DNA of 64,000 nucleotides from Clostridia bacterium (lineage in GTDB: Bacteria; Bacillota; Clostridia; Oscillospirales; Acutalibacteraceae): contig CAAFXS010000062.1 in assembly GCA_900767025.1 (NCBI GenBank), positions 11,874 to 75,873 of the forward strand, given 5' to 3'. This document shows positions 7,116-16,623 of this stretch, in pieces (the stretch's first letter is position 1; the number at the start of each line of letters is the position of its first letter). The notes below the pieces were generated by a model. The model was not told where the DNA came from. It made no database searches and saw only the letters and a program-made list of their open reading frames with translations. A program made the translations under genes and the position numbers.

Positions 7116-9113
7116 ATGGCAGACGAACACAAACACAAACATAATGAAGAATGCTGTGATTGCTGCGAGCATAATCACAGTGACGGCTGCGGCTGCGGTC
7201 ACGACCACGCAAACGAGGAGCTTGACAAAAAGGATTTCGGATTTAAAATCGGCTTTGGCGGTGCACTTCTTATTGCAGGCTACATAATGAGTGAGCTTAC
7301 AGAAAAAGGAACGGTGTCAATCCCTGATTTTATTCCGCTTTTATGCTTTGGAATTTCCTATTTGATTGTAGGCTTTCAGGTTATTAAGGAGGCAGTTGAG
7401 GGCATACTGCACAAGGATGTTTTCAACGAAAACTTTTTGATGACAATCGCCTCTTTGGGTGCCTTTGCCGTTGGCGAATACACCGAGGGCTGTGCGGTAA
7501 TGTTCCTGTTCACAATAGGTGAATTTTTACAGAGCCTTGCAGTTCAGCGCAGCAGGAAATCCATTAAGGATATGCTGGAGCTTAAGCCCCAGGAGGTTAC
7601 GGTTATCCGTGACGGAAGGGAAATTATCCTTAATCCGTCAGAGGTTGAAAAGGGCGACCTTATGATAATAAAGCCCGGCGAAAAGCTTGACCTTGACGGC
7701 GAAATCACCGAGGGTACTGCCGAGGTTGATATGAAGGCTCTCACCGGCGAATCAATACCTGTAACAAAAACCGCAGGCGAAAGCATACTTGCAGGCTCTG
7801 TTGTAATTGACGGTGCACTGACAGTTAAGGCAACCAAGGAATACAAGGACTCAACGGTTTCAAAAATACTTGAAATGCTTGAAGAGGCAGAGGATAAAAA
7901 ATCAAACGCCGAGCATTTCATCAGCCGATTTGCAAGGATATACACCCCTATCGTATGTCTGCTGGCGTTAATCGTTATTCTTATTCCTCCCCTTTTCTTC
8001 GGCGGAGAGTGGAAGGATTGGATTTACCGCGGACTTTCGGTGCTTGTTGTATCCTGCCCCTGTTCACTTGTAATTTCAATTCCCTTAAGCTTTTTCGGCG
8101 GTATCGGTGCCTGCTCAAAGTCGGGTATACTTGTTAAGGGCAGTAACTACCTGGAGGCGCTTGCCAAGGTTGATACAGGTGTGTTTGACAAAACAGGAAC
8201 CATCACCAGCGGTAAGTTTGAATATGTAAAATGCGAATGCCACAACTGTCATTGCAGTGACAACAATCACAGGGAGCTATTAAAAATCATTGCCGCCTGT
8301 GAACGCTATTCTACTCATCCCCTGGCAAAATCCATTTGCCTTGCCTTTGGCCACTATGCCGACGAATGTCAGGTAAAGGACGCAAAAAACTACGCAGGCA
8401 AGGGCGTTTCCGCCGTTGTTGACGGAGTAAGATATTATGTGGGCAATGAAAAATTAATGCAGGAAATCGGCATTGATTTTGATGAAACACAGGCAATAGG
8501 CACTGCCGTTTACTGTGCAAGCGAAACAGAGTTCAAGGGTGACATTGTTTTTGCCGATATAATCAAGCAGGACAGCAAGGACGCTATTGCACGGCTGAAA
8601 AAGCAGGGTATTACTGAAACCGTTATGCTTACAGGCGACAGGGAGGAAATTGCCCGCGACATTTCTGCCAAGGCAGGAATTGACACCGTTTATGCAAAGC
8701 TGATGCCTGCTGACAAGGTTGAAAGGGTTAAGGCTTTGCAGGAAAAGGGTGCACAGGTGCTTTACACCGGTGACGGAATTAACGACGCACCTGTTATTGC
8801 ACAGGCTGATTTAGGCGTTGCAATGGGCGGTGTCGGCAGTGATGTGGCTGTTGAGGCGGCTGATATGGTAATAATGGGTGACTCCCTTTCAAAGCTCTGC
8901 ACAGGCAGACAGATTGCAAAGAAAACCCTTAGAATTGTTCACCAAAACATTGCCTTTTCACTAATAGTTAAGCTGCTTATTGTTATAGGCTGTACCGTTG
9001 GAATTTTTGACGAAAACGCAATGTGGCTTGCGGTATTCGGTGATGTGGGCGTGTGCCTTATCGCCATTGCCAACGCAATGCGGACACTGATTGTAAAGAA
9101 AAAGGACAGATAA
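7116..9113 (+). CDS. P1B-type heavy-metal exporting ATPase (Zn/Cd/Pb type)
   Basis: A 665-residue membrane pump that drives metal out of the cell with ATP. Motifs in order: actuator LTGES near residue 210, membrane metal site CPC (C314, P315, C316), phosphorylated D358 in DKTGTIT, STHPLAKS (the SEHPL-like motif), and TGDGINDAP hinge. The CPC with downstream features fits the ZntA/CadA group rather than copper pumps. The usual N-terminal HMA domain is absent; in its place are ~35 residues very rich in His and Cys (residues 4-33). A second Cys/His patch (CECHNCHC) follows the phosphorylation site. Cotranscribed with the repressor gene and closed by a terminator. Confidence 0.95.
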   Translation: MADEHKHKHNEECCDCCEHNHSDGCGCGHDHANEELDKKDFGFKIGFGGALLIAGYIMSELTEKGTVSIPDFIPLLCFGISYLIVGFQVIKEAVEGILHKDVFNENFLMTIASLGAFAVGEYTEGCAVMFLFTIGEFLQSLAVQRSRKSIKDMLELKPQEVTVIRDGREIILNPSEVEKGDLMIIKPGEKLDLDGEITEGTAEVDMKALTGESIPVTKTAGESILAGSVVIDGALTVKATKEYKDSTVSKILEMLEEAEDKKSNAEHFISRFARIYTPIVCLLALIVILIPPLFFGGEWKDWIYRGLSVLVVSCPCSLVISIPLSFFGGIGACSKSGILVKGSNYLEALAKVDTGVFDKTGTITSGKFEYVKCECHNCHCSDNNHRELLKIIAACERYSTHPLAKSICLAFGHYADECQVKDAKNYAGKGVSAVVDGVRYYVGNEKLMQEIGIDFDETQAIGTAVYCASETEFKGDIVFADIIKQDSKDAIARLKKQGITETVMLTGDREEIARDISAKAGIDTVYAKLMPADKVERVKALQEKGAQVLYTGDGINDAPVIAQADLGVAMGGVGSDVAVEAADMVIMGDSLSKLCTGRQIAKKTLRIVHQNIAFSLIVKLLIVIGCTVGIFDENAMWLAVFGDVGVCLIAIANAMRTLIVKKKDR

Positions 9114-9121
9114 ATGTAAAA

Positions 9122-9154
9122 AAGCGGTGCAGGTCGAAATGACCTGCACCGCTT
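9122..9154. terminator. Bidirectional terminator between the metal ATPase and lysC
   Basis: Perfect 14-base arms (AAGCGGTGCAGGTC / GACCTGCACCGCTT) with a 5-base loop. A precedes and T follows on both strands, so it can stop the two convergent transcripts. Confidence 0.9.
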
Positions 9155-9165
9155 AATTATTACTG

Positions 9166-10368
9166 TTAATCATTAGGGATAAATGCCTTGTGAACAGCGG
9201 AAACTGCTCTGTCGGCGTCATCTGCGTCGATGATTACGGAAATCTTAATTTCCGATGTGGAAATCATCTGGATATTGATATTTGACTCATAAAGAGCCTC
9301 AAACATTTTTGACGCAGTACCCGGATGTGATTCCATACCTGCACCCACGATAGAAACCTTGGCAACATCAGTGTTGCAGATGATTTTGCAGTCATCAAGC
9401 AAATCCTCAAGAAGCTCAACTGCAAGGGGACCGTTTTCCTTGTTTACGGTAAACACGATATCCTTTGTGCCGTCACGGCCGAAGGACTGAAGAATAATAT
9501 CAACATTGATATTTTTTGCAGAAAGCTTTGAGAAAATTTTAAAGGCGATACCCGGAGTATCCTGTAAATTAAGAATTGAAACAAGGGCAACATCCTTATC
9601 CTTTGTAACACCGCGAATTAACATTTTTTCCATTTTTGCTACCTCCTTAACGATAGTACCCGGTATTGGATTTAATGATGAGAGAACTTCAAGCTCTACT
9701 CCGTATTTTTTAGCCATTTCAACAGAACGGTTATTAAGCACCTGTGCACCCAGGGTTGCAAGCTCAAGCATTTCATCATAGGTGATTTCCTTAAGCTTTT
9801 TAGCACCCTCTACTTTTCTTGGGTCTGCTGTGTAAACACCCTCAACATCGGTGAAAATCTGGCACTTGTCCGCCTTCAGCGCCGCCGCAATTGCAACTGC
9901 CGAGGTATCGGAGCCGCCTCTGCCCAGAGTGGTAAGGTCGTCATACCTGTTAATACCCTGGAAGCCTGCAACAACAACAATGTTGTGCTTTGCAATTTCT
10001 GCCTGAAGTCTGTTAGGCTTAATATTCTTAATTCTTGCAGCGGTATGGATTGAATTTGTGTTAAAGCCTGCCTGCCAGCCTAAAAGGCTGATAACAGGAC
10101 AACCGATTTTTTCAATCGCCATTGCAAGAAGAGAAATTGAAATCTGTTCCCCTGCTGCAAGAAGCTGGTCCATTTCCCTCTTGTGAGCGTTGGGGTTGAT
10201 TTCGTTTGCCTTTTCAATCAGGTCATCCGTTGTGTCGCCCTGTGCAGATACAACAACTATAACATCGTTGCCCTGCTTATAAGTGTCGGTAACGATACGG
10301 GCAACATTCATTACTCGCTCGGCGTTGGCTACCGATGAACCGCCGAACTTTTGAACAATAAGTCCCAT
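9166..10368 (-). CDS. lysC: Aspartate kinase
   Basis: A 400-residue aspartokinase making aspartyl-phosphate, the first step to lysine, threonine and methionine. KFGGSSV at residues 7-13 is the nucleotide-binding signature; GRGGSDTSAVAIAAAL near 150-165 completes the kinase fold. Two C-terminal ACT domains (from about residue 265) carry feedback control, as in class II Firmicute enzymes. GGAGG precedes the ATG. It is the last gene of an operon read leftward with hom and a UPF0735 gene; 46 bases with a small dyad (10391-10410) separate it from hom. Confidence 0.97.
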   Translation of the reverse strand: MGLIVQKFGGSSVANAERVMNVARIVTDTYKQGNDVIVVVSAQGDTTDDLIEKANEINPNAHKREMDQLLAAGEQISISLLAMAIEKIGCPVISLLGWQAGFNTNSIHTAARIKNIKPNRLQAEIAKHNIVVVAGFQGINRYDDLTTLGRGGSDTSAVAIAAALKADKCQIFTDVEGVYTADPRKVEGAKKLKEITYDEMLELATLGAQVLNNRSVEMAKKYGVELEVLSSLNPIPGTIVKEVAKMEKMLIRGVTKDKDVALVSILNLQDTPGIAFKIFSKLSAKNINVDIILQSFGRDGTKDIVFTVNKENGPLAVELLEDLLDDCKIICNTDVAKVSIVGAGMESHPGTASKMFEALYESNINIQMISTSEIKISVIIDADDADRAVSAVHKAFIPND

Positions 10369-10414
10369 AGTTCAAATCCTCCTTAGTCCTAACACGGCTT
10401 TAGCCGTATTAAGT

Positions 10415-11632
10415 TTAATAGTTTGTAACCTTAATTGTATTTATAACATCAAAGCCATCAAGCTTTTTTGTAAGCTCATTTTCTGTCATAATATCGGTGA
10501 TAAAGGCAACCTCGTCAGAGGGCTGACCCTTTCTTGAAAGGAATTTAACCTCTGAAAAAACGGAGCTAACCTGATTACAGCTTGCCTTTGCACGAACATA
10601 GAAGGGCATTTTGATTGCCTCTTTGTAATCAACAACATAATCCTCGTCGCCGGCGCCCCAGCCGAAAATCTTTTTCCTTTCGGTATGCTTTGCGCAGTCG
10701 ATAATGTCAGCTACAACAGCGGAAGCGGTGGGCAGCTTGCCTGCACCTGGACCGTAGAAGCAAACATCACCTACGGCATCGCCGCGAACAAGTATTGCAT
10801 TGAACACATCCTTAACAGACGCCAGCTGAGAGCCGTTATATACTACTGCCGGGCTTACGAAAGCCGCAATGCTGTTTTCGTCAATATATTTAATCTGACC
10901 CAAAAGCTTAATAACACCGTTGGCAGAATTGATATACGAAACATCCTCAAGGGTAATATTTGTGATGCCCTCTGTTTCAACCTGTGACGGATAAACATGC
11001 TTGCCGAAAGCAAGTGACGCAAGTATACAAACCTTACGGCAGGCATCGTGACCCTCAACATCAGCGGTAGGGTCCTTCTCTGCATAGCCCTTATCCTGGG
11101 CAATCTTCAGTGCCTCCTCAAAGGACATACCCTGCTCAATCATCATTGTGAGAATAAAGTTGGTTGTACCGTTAAGAATACCGGCAATGCCTTCAATATG
11201 ATTAGCCGCAAGGCACTGTGTCAGCGGACGGATAATAGGAATACCGCCGCCTACAGAAGCCTCAAACAGATAGTTAACGCCGTTTTTCTCGGCAGTCTGC
11301 AAAAGCTCAAGACCCTTCTGTGCAACTAACTCCTTATTTGATGTAACAACGCTTTTACCTGCCTCAAGCAGCTTCATTGTGAAATCAAATGCCGGGTTAA
11401 CACCGCCCATGGTTTCAGCAACAATTTTAATTTCCTCATCCTTTAGAATATCGTTAAAATCCTTGGTGAACAGAGCCTGGTGGGGATCACCGGGGAAATC
11501 ACGCAAATCAAGAATTTTTGCAACCTCCAAGGACTCGCCGCCTATTTTTTTCGGTATGGAGTCGCTGTGGCTTTCCACAACCTCCACAACTCCGGAACCA
11601 ACTGTTCCGTAGCCCATAACTGCTATTTTCAT
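10415..11632 (-). CDS. hom: Homoserine dehydrogenase
   Basis: A 405-residue NAD(P)-dependent enzyme reducing aspartate semialdehyde to homoserine. The Rossmann motif GYGTVGSG is at residues 7-14; SNKELVAQKG and ASVGGGIPIIRPL mark the substrate domain, and GILNGTTNFIL contains the catalytic-region signature. The last ~75 residues form an ACT domain for amino acid feedback. Between the UPF0735 gene (19-base gap) and lysC in one operon. Length is within the usual 400-440. Confidence 0.97.
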   Translation of the reverse strand: MKIAVMGYGTVGSGVVEVVESHSDSIPKKIGGESLEVAKILDLRDFPGDPHQALFTKDFNDILKDEEIKIVAETMGGVNPAFDFTMKLLEAGKSVVTSNKELVAQKGLELLQTAEKNGVNYLFEASVGGGIPIIRPLTQCLAANHIEGIAGILNGTTNFILTMMIEQGMSFEEALKIAQDKGYAEKDPTADVEGHDACRKVCILASLAFGKHVYPSQVETEGITNITLEDVSYINSANGVIKLLGQIKYIDENSIAAFVSPAVVYNGSQLASVKDVFNAILVRGDAVGDVCFYGPGAGKLPTASAVVADIIDCAKHTERKKIFGWGAGDEDYVVDYKEAIKMPFYVRAKASCNQVSSVFSEVKFLSRKGQPSDEVAFITDIMTENELTKKLDGFDVINTIKVTNY

Positions 11633-11651
11633 TATATTCCCTCCTGATACA

Positions 11652-12083
11652 TTAAACAGCTTTAACGGAATTAATTCCGCTGATATTTTTTATGTTTTCC
11701 AAAAGCTCATCAATTGAAACGGTCATCTCCGTAATTCTCACGGTTACGGAAACATCGGCAACCGAATTAACAGGAACGCTCTGATTAACGGAAAGCACAT
11801 TTGCCCCTGCCTTGTAAAGCTCGTTCATCATTGCAGACAAAACGCCTGCGTTATCCCTAAGCTTTGCACTGATGGTTGCAGTGTCGCCGCTGTCATCACC
11901 GTTATATTCAAATATTGCGTCCTTGTACTTATAATATGCACTTCTGGATATACCTGCCATTTTTGCCGCCTCTGACGCCGAGCCTGCCTCACCGGAGGCT
12001 ATATAGCCCTTTGCCTCAATGACCTTGGAATACACCTCCGGCAAAATGGCGGAATTAACAAGATAATACTTTACCTTTTTCAT
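11652..12083 (-). CDS. UPF0735 family ACT-domain protein (PheB-like)
   Basis: A 143-residue protein. The N-terminal half carries a helix-turn-helix-like stretch (SEAAKMAGISRSAYYKYKDA), and the C-terminal half from about residue 66 is an ACT domain (TISAKLRDNAGVLSAMMNEL). This is the layout of the UPF0735/PheB family, which often lies next to hom in Firmicutes and is thought to be a regulator sensing amino acids. First gene of the hom-lysC operon. A small stem (TCCGC-GA-GCGGA) ends inside the RBS GGAGG just before the ATG, which could lower translation. Confidence 0.88.
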   Translation of the reverse strand: MKKVKYYLVNSAILPEVYSKVIEAKGYIASGEAGSASEAAKMAGISRSAYYKYKDAIFEYNGDDSGDTATISAKLRDNAGVLSAMMNELYKAGANVLSVNQSVPVNSVADVSVTVRITEMTVSIDELLENIKNISGINSVKAV

Positions 12084-12136
12084 TGAATTGTCCTCCGCTC
12101 GCGGACATTTGTTTTACTGTGAAAAACACTTTCTAT

Positions 12137-12165
12137 ATATTATCAAAAAAGTCTGCGAGTATCAA
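12137..12165 (-). promoter_or_regulatory. Predicted promoter of the UPF0735-hom-lysC operon
   Basis: On the minus strand TTGATA (12160-12165), 17 bases, TAATAT (12137-12142). It lies about 55 bases before the first start codon; no riboswitch-like leader fits in the gap. Confidence 0.6.
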
Positions 12166-12192
12166 GTATTATTTTAAAAAAATCTAAAAAAG

Positions 12193-12220
12193 TTGTTAAT
12201 TTTCTTGATTATTGTATTAT
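12193..12220 (+). promoter_or_regulatory. Possible promoter of the AI-2E family gene
   Basis: TTGTTA (12193-12198), 16 bases, TATTAT (12215-12220). Both boxes are imperfect and the DNA is AT-rich, so this is a moderate call. Confidence 0.45.
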
Positions 12221-12267
12221 GTTGAATTAAAATATAAACATAAAATCTGTTTAAGGGAGTAGGGCTT

Positions 12268-13416
12268 ATGATGAACAGTGTTGAAAAAAGGCGAAACGCA
12301 CTGATTAATATTGCTTTTTTTGCAGTAATTCTGGGGCTTGTATATGCATTTTTTAAATACTGCTTCTGGCTTGCGGCTCCTTTTGTGCTTTCATTTTTCT
12401 TTGCGGTTATTCTGCAAAAGCCGCTGAGATTTCTTGACAAAAAGACAAAAAACAAGTGCCACACCCTTTGGTCCATACTTTTGGTGGTGCTTTCAATATG
12501 CGTAGTTTTGGTGCCTGTAATTCTTTTGCTCATAAGGCTCGGCAAGGAAATAGCCGATTTTGTGTCATATCTTGCTTCACAGCTTAACGACCTGCCTGCC
12601 TTTCTTGCGACGCTGGAAAAGGATTTGCTCAATCTGCTCAAATTCCTGCCTGACGGAATTTACACCTCTGTTTCGGACAAGATAACCGAGGCCTTCGGCA
12701 GACTTATTAACGATTTTGACATTTCAGCCCTTGGCATTAATATGGACACCATTAAAACAGGACTTACTACCGGCGTAAACGGCGTCTTTTCCGTTGCTAA
12801 AAATATTCCATCTGTTCTTATCGGAATTGTTATCGGAATAATTGCCTGGATTTTCTTTACCAAGGATTACAGATATATAGTTAATTTCATCAAGCTCCAG
12901 CTTCCCGAGGGCAAAAAGGACGCTTTAAGTGAATTCAAAAAAATATTCTCAAACACCGTTTTAAAAATGGCTCGTGCATATGCACTGATTATGTTTATCA
13001 CCTTCTGCGAGCTGTTCCTGGGCTTTACAATTCTTACCCTAATCGGTGTAATGAACACAGGCTACATCTTTATTATAGCCATTGCCATTGCCGTGTTTGA
13101 TATTCTTCCTGTTGCTGGCTCCGGCGGAATTTTAATTCCCTGGGCACTGATAAGTCTTATTACGGGAAATTTCGGTCAGGCAATCGGTTTGATTGTTATG
13201 TATGTGATTATTACGGTTATCCGTCAGTATATTGAGCCGAAAATAATGGGCAGCTCCCTGGGTGTTCACCCCATTGTTACTCTGGCAGGTCTCTATTTCG
13301 GCTTAAAGCTCTTCGGCTTTATGGGTATGTTTATCGTTCCCATAACCGTTATGACAATAAAGGCACTGAACGACGCAGGCAGAATTCACCTGTACAACAC
13401 ACCCGAAAGAAACTGA
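12268..13416 (+). CDS. AI-2E family transporter (PerM/YtvI-like membrane protein)
   Basis: A 382-residue polytopic membrane protein with about seven to eight hydrophobic segments: pairs near residues 12-50 and 65-92, one near 165-195, and a C-terminal group from ~245. The C-terminal AI-2E signature PVAGSGGILIPWALISLITGN (partly quoted family motif) and the IRQYIEPKIMGSSLGVHP stretch are present. The family is named for autoinducer-2 export, but members also act as ion or solute transporters and sporulation proteins, so substrate is open. Two adjacent ATGs (12268 and 12271) follow AAGGGAGTA. Single-gene unit with its own terminator. Confidence 0.9.
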   Translation: MMNSVEKRRNALINIAFFAVILGLVYAFFKYCFWLAAPFVLSFFFAVILQKPLRFLDKKTKNKCHTLWSILLVVLSICVVLVPVILLLIRLGKEIADFVSYLASQLNDLPAFLATLEKDLLNLLKFLPDGIYTSVSDKITEAFGRLINDFDISALGINMDTIKTGLTTGVNGVFSVAKNIPSVLIGIVIGIIAWIFFTKDYRYIVNFIKLQLPEGKKDALSEFKKIFSNTVLKMARAYALIMFITFCELFLGFTILTLIGVMNTGYIFIIAIAIAVFDILPVAGSGGILIPWALISLITGNFGQAIGLIVMYVIITVIRQYIEPKIMGSSLGVHPIVTLAGLYFGLKLFGFMGMFIVPITVMTIKALNDAGRIHLYNTPERN

Positions 13417-13427
13417 ATAATTTTAAC

Positions 13428-13458
13428 AAAAAAGCAGTTCATTTTGAACTGCTTTTTT
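13428..13458. terminator. Bidirectional terminator between the AI-2E gene and the subtilase gene
   Basis: Arms of 13 bases (six A then GCAGTTC; GAACTGC then six T) with a 5-base loop serve both convergent genes. Confidence 0.9.
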
Positions 13459-13459
13459 G

Positions 13460-16400
13460 CTATATCCAAATGTTTTTCTTAAACATTGCAAAATCCTTTG
13501 CGTTGATAATGTTATCCTGATTAATGTCAAAGATGAATCTGCTCTTTGCGGTGTCGGGTGTTTTGTTAATTTCGCCCTCGCCCCAGGCTTTAAGCAGGAG
13601 CCGTCCCGGAACAACCACACGAATACCTGCACATTCATACATTGCACCTCTGCCTGACGACATAACCGCAACGGCATAAAATTCACATTCCGAATAGGAA
13701 ACCGTTGTGCAACCATCCACCGCATCTGTGCCCTGAGAGGTAACTACCACAGGCGTTGCGGAAATCCCCACACCGCTGCCGAAGGCGGTGAAAGCGGCTG
13801 TGGCATTTTCGCCCAAAACCGCAATATTGTTCCTGCCGTTTCTCAGCTTAACATCAATCTGCGATATATTCGGTGCAAGGATAAAGCCTAAATTATCAAA
13901 TTTAAGCTCGCCCACAGCGGTTGCCGAGGGTATCCAAACAATATCCGTTGTGGAATAATCACAGTAGGGATTGTTTATCATTGTATCCACCGTTGTTTTT
14001 GAAACAGTCGGGGAATAAAACGCCTGTGCATTTGGAAGATAAAATATACTTACAAACGGCATATTTACAAAAGCCGTGGAGGATATTTCAGTTACACTGT
14101 CAAGATAAATGTTTCTTACCAACGAGTAATTCAGCGACTTGGCATTAAGCTTGGCCGTAAAATTAGGCAAATCGAGAGTTCTTACATTGCAGTATTCCCC
14201 GAAAACTCCGTTGCTGTCCTTGAACTTTGTTATGCCGGGAGCATAGAAATTGTCGATATAGCACCCTTCAAGTGCACCTGAATAAAGCGAGGTCAGCTTT
14301 GAAACATCAAGGTAAAGCAAATTTGAACATCCGTATAAGGCAGAAGAACGGATAGTTTTTATATCCCCAAAGGTGTAATCATACAAATAACTGCAGCCGT
14401 AAAACATACTTACACCAAGCTCGCTAACCAAGGGCAGATTGCATTTAAAGAGCTTTGAGCCTTTAAACACCTCCTCATTTGAAAGAAGAGATATCTTTGC
14501 ATTTGGCATATTAGCCTCCATCAAGCCGGAGTTTGAAAACAGGTTGCTTTTAAGAGAGGTTACATTTTCGCCGAAATCTATGTAATGGAGCTTGGTGCAG
14601 CCGTCAAAGGCAGATGCAGTTACTGTTTTCAGATTAGGCATAACCTCGTCCCTTAACTGAGAACAGCCCTGGAATACGCCCGTGCCTGCAAATGATGTAA
14701 CGCCCTTGGCAGTAATATGCCTTAGCTTACTGCAATTCTTAAAGCAGCCTGCTCCTAACCTTGTTACACTGTCGGGCAAAACAACCCCGGTAAGCACGGC
14801 AGTTGTGGTTGACTCCTTAAACGCCTCGCTTAGCACTTCCGTGGGAGCTACTCCGTTAATGGTGTCGGGAACTATAAAATTCTTTTTAGTGCCCGTATAT
14901 CCCGAAATAGCCGTGCCGGACATTGTGAAATCACTTTCATTGGCATAATACTGAATTTCATATTCGGCAGAGGTTATATTGCTTACATATTTTCCGTCTT
15001 TAACAAGGGCATAGGTGATAATCGTATCTGCATCAACGGTAATGGGAGCAGTATATACATTTGTAGATGTGGCTTCCGGTATTACATTGCCTATTGTAAA
15101 GGATTTTCTATACACCAAGTCATACCCTGACGGAACATTAAAGCTGATTGTTTGTGAATTGTGATACAGCCCCGGCTTAACCGACGGCGATACAGGTGAA
15201 AGTGCCTTGCCGTCAATAAGATTTGCAAAGCTTAAAATACCGCAGCCGTAGTAAAGCTTATTATCCCGTGCAACAGGCACTGCACTGCTCCTTATTTTCT
15301 CCTTAACCTGACTCGGAGTATATTTTGGATGCTGCATCAGCACATAGGTGCAGGCGGCGCTGACAAAGGGGGTTGAAAAGGAGGTACCCGAATTACTCGA
15401 AGAATAACCACCGCCAAGCTTTGGAGCATAAACACCTTCACCCGGTGCACACACATCAACACAGTTGCCGTAATCGGAAAAATCGCTGAAGCCATAGCTT
15501 GTTCCGTGGGAGCTGACGGTTATAACCTTTTCACAGCTTGCAGGGGTAGCATAATCGCAGGAAACGCCCTCGTTGCCAGCGGCACAGCAGACAGTTATGC
15601 CTGCATCCACCAGCTTGCTGACTGCACTATCAAGAATACCGTCTTCAACATTAAGCAAATCATATCCGCCCAGGCTCATATTAACAACATCGGGCTTTTT
15701 GCTTTCGGCCAAAATATATTCACAGCAGGCAATTAAAGCCGAAGTTTCACAGGAGCCGTTTGCATCCAGCACCTTGTATGGCTTAACCTTAACATTATCG
15801 GGAGTTGACATTGCAATAATACCCGACACAAGCGTACCGTGGCCATTGTCGTCCATAGGGTCGTTTTCACCGCCGGAGGCACTGAAATTAACAGGGTTTT
15901 GTATGTACCTGCCTGTGCCGTTATAAATACTGTGGGTGTAGTCAATACCCGTGTCCATAACGCCAACCACAATATCACTGTAAGCAGTACCGCTATTTGC
16001 AAAAATATCCTTTGTATAATTTGCACCGCTGTCGTTATAGGCGTAGTTATTATTCACACCGCTGTCATATTCCGCACTGCTCATATACAGGATATTGTCC
16101 TTTGAAACCGTGTAGCCCTTTGCTTTAAGCGTGTTAAAGTCCTCGTTCATTGCGTCCCTGTCTTCATACTGCAAAACGGCGATATCGTCATAGTAAACAC
16201 TGTCAACCGCACTGACATTTTTAAGCTGTCTGCCTGTTTTGACAATAAGGCGGTTTTCATATGCGCTGAACACAGGCTTGTTATCCCTGTCAAATTTATC
16301 TACGGCTTCAAGATAAGTATAATCCTCGCTGAAGGATTTTACCTTTTCGCAAAACTCATCAATGCTTACGGTGTAACCCTTATTTCCGAAAGCATTTTTA

Positions 16401-16477
16401 TTTATCAGTAAATTGCAGGGGATAATTAAAAGAACAGCCAAAATCAGCGACAAAGCCGCATATATCTTCTTTTTCAT
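13460..16477 (-). CDS. Secreted subtilisin-like (S8) protease with BspA-type leucine-rich repeats
   Basis: A 1005-residue protein. A signal peptide covers roughly residues 1-30. The S8 domain shows the triad D175 (GVMDTGID), H213 (NGHGTLVSG) and S366 (SGTSFSTP), and oxyanion N302 (AAGNEG), so it should be active. After it comes a short chitobiase-C-like beta module (about 430-510), then many BspA/LRR_5 repeats (about 520-870), and at the very end one dockerin-like half motif, DINQDNIINAKDFAMF. Such architecture suits a surface protease that binds a partner or substrate through the repeats. RBS AGGAGGT lies before the ATG. Monocistronic between two terminators. Confidence 0.93.
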   Translation of the reverse strand: MKKKIYAALSLILAVLLIIPCNLLINKNAFGNKGYTVSIDEFCEKVKSFSEDYTYLEAVDKFDRDNKPVFSAYENRLIVKTGRQLKNVSAVDSVYYDDIAVLQYEDRDAMNEDFNTLKAKGYTVSKDNILYMSSAEYDSGVNNNYAYNDSGANYTKDIFANSGTAYSDIVVGVMDTGIDYTHSIYNGTGRYIQNPVNFSASGGENDPMDDNGHGTLVSGIIAMSTPDNVKVKPYKVLDANGSCETSALIACCEYILAESKKPDVVNMSLGGYDLLNVEDGILDSAVSKLVDAGITVCCAAGNEGVSCDYATPASCEKVITVSSHGTSYGFSDFSDYGNCVDVCAPGEGVYAPKLGGGYSSSNSGTSFSTPFVSAACTYVLMQHPKYTPSQVKEKIRSSAVPVARDNKLYYGCGILSFANLIDGKALSPVSPSVKPGLYHNSQTISFNVPSGYDLVYRKSFTIGNVIPEATSTNVYTAPITVDADTIITYALVKDGKYVSNITSAEYEIQYYANESDFTMSGTAISGYTGTKKNFIVPDTINGVAPTEVLSEAFKESTTTAVLTGVVLPDSVTRLGAGCFKNCSKLRHITAKGVTSFAGTGVFQGCSQLRDEVMPNLKTVTASAFDGCTKLHYIDFGENVTSLKSNLFSNSGLMEANMPNAKISLLSNEEVFKGSKLFKCNLPLVSELGVSMFYGCSYLYDYTFGDIKTIRSSALYGCSNLLYLDVSKLTSLYSGALEGCYIDNFYAPGITKFKDSNGVFGEYCNVRTLDLPNFTAKLNAKSLNYSLVRNIYLDSVTEISSTAFVNMPFVSIFYLPNAQAFYSPTVSKTTVDTMINNPYCDYSTTDIVWIPSATAVGELKFDNLGFILAPNISQIDVKLRNGRNNIAVLGENATAAFTAFGSGVGISATPVVVTSQGTDAVDGCTTVSYSECEFYAVAVMSSGRGAMYECAGIRVVVPGRLLLKAWGEGEINKTPDTAKSRFIFDINQDNIINAKDFAMFKKNIWI

Positions 16478-16529
16478 AGCACATACCTCCTGCTGATTGT
16501 TCTGTAAAAAGCTGTAATATCACGAGTCT

Positions 16530-16557
16530 ATTATATCATAGCTCAAAGGAAAAACAA
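16530..16557 (-). promoter_or_regulatory. Predicted promoter of the subtilase gene
   Basis: On the minus strand TTGTTT (16552-16557), 16 bases, TATAAT (16530-16535). The -10 is consensus, the -35 weak. Confidence 0.55.
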
Positions 16558-16570
16558 ATAAAATTATTAT

Positions 16571-16608
16571 AAAAAAAACAAAGCAGGGGCATCATTGCTC
16601 CTGCTTTG
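16571..16608 (-). terminator. Terminator of the iolG-iolD-iolE operon
   Basis: On the minus strand 12-base arms (CAAAGCAGGAGC / GCCCCTGCTTTG, one mismatch) with a 6-base loop are followed by eight T. Confidence 0.9.
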
Positions 16609-16623
16609 CGTGAAATTTGAAAA

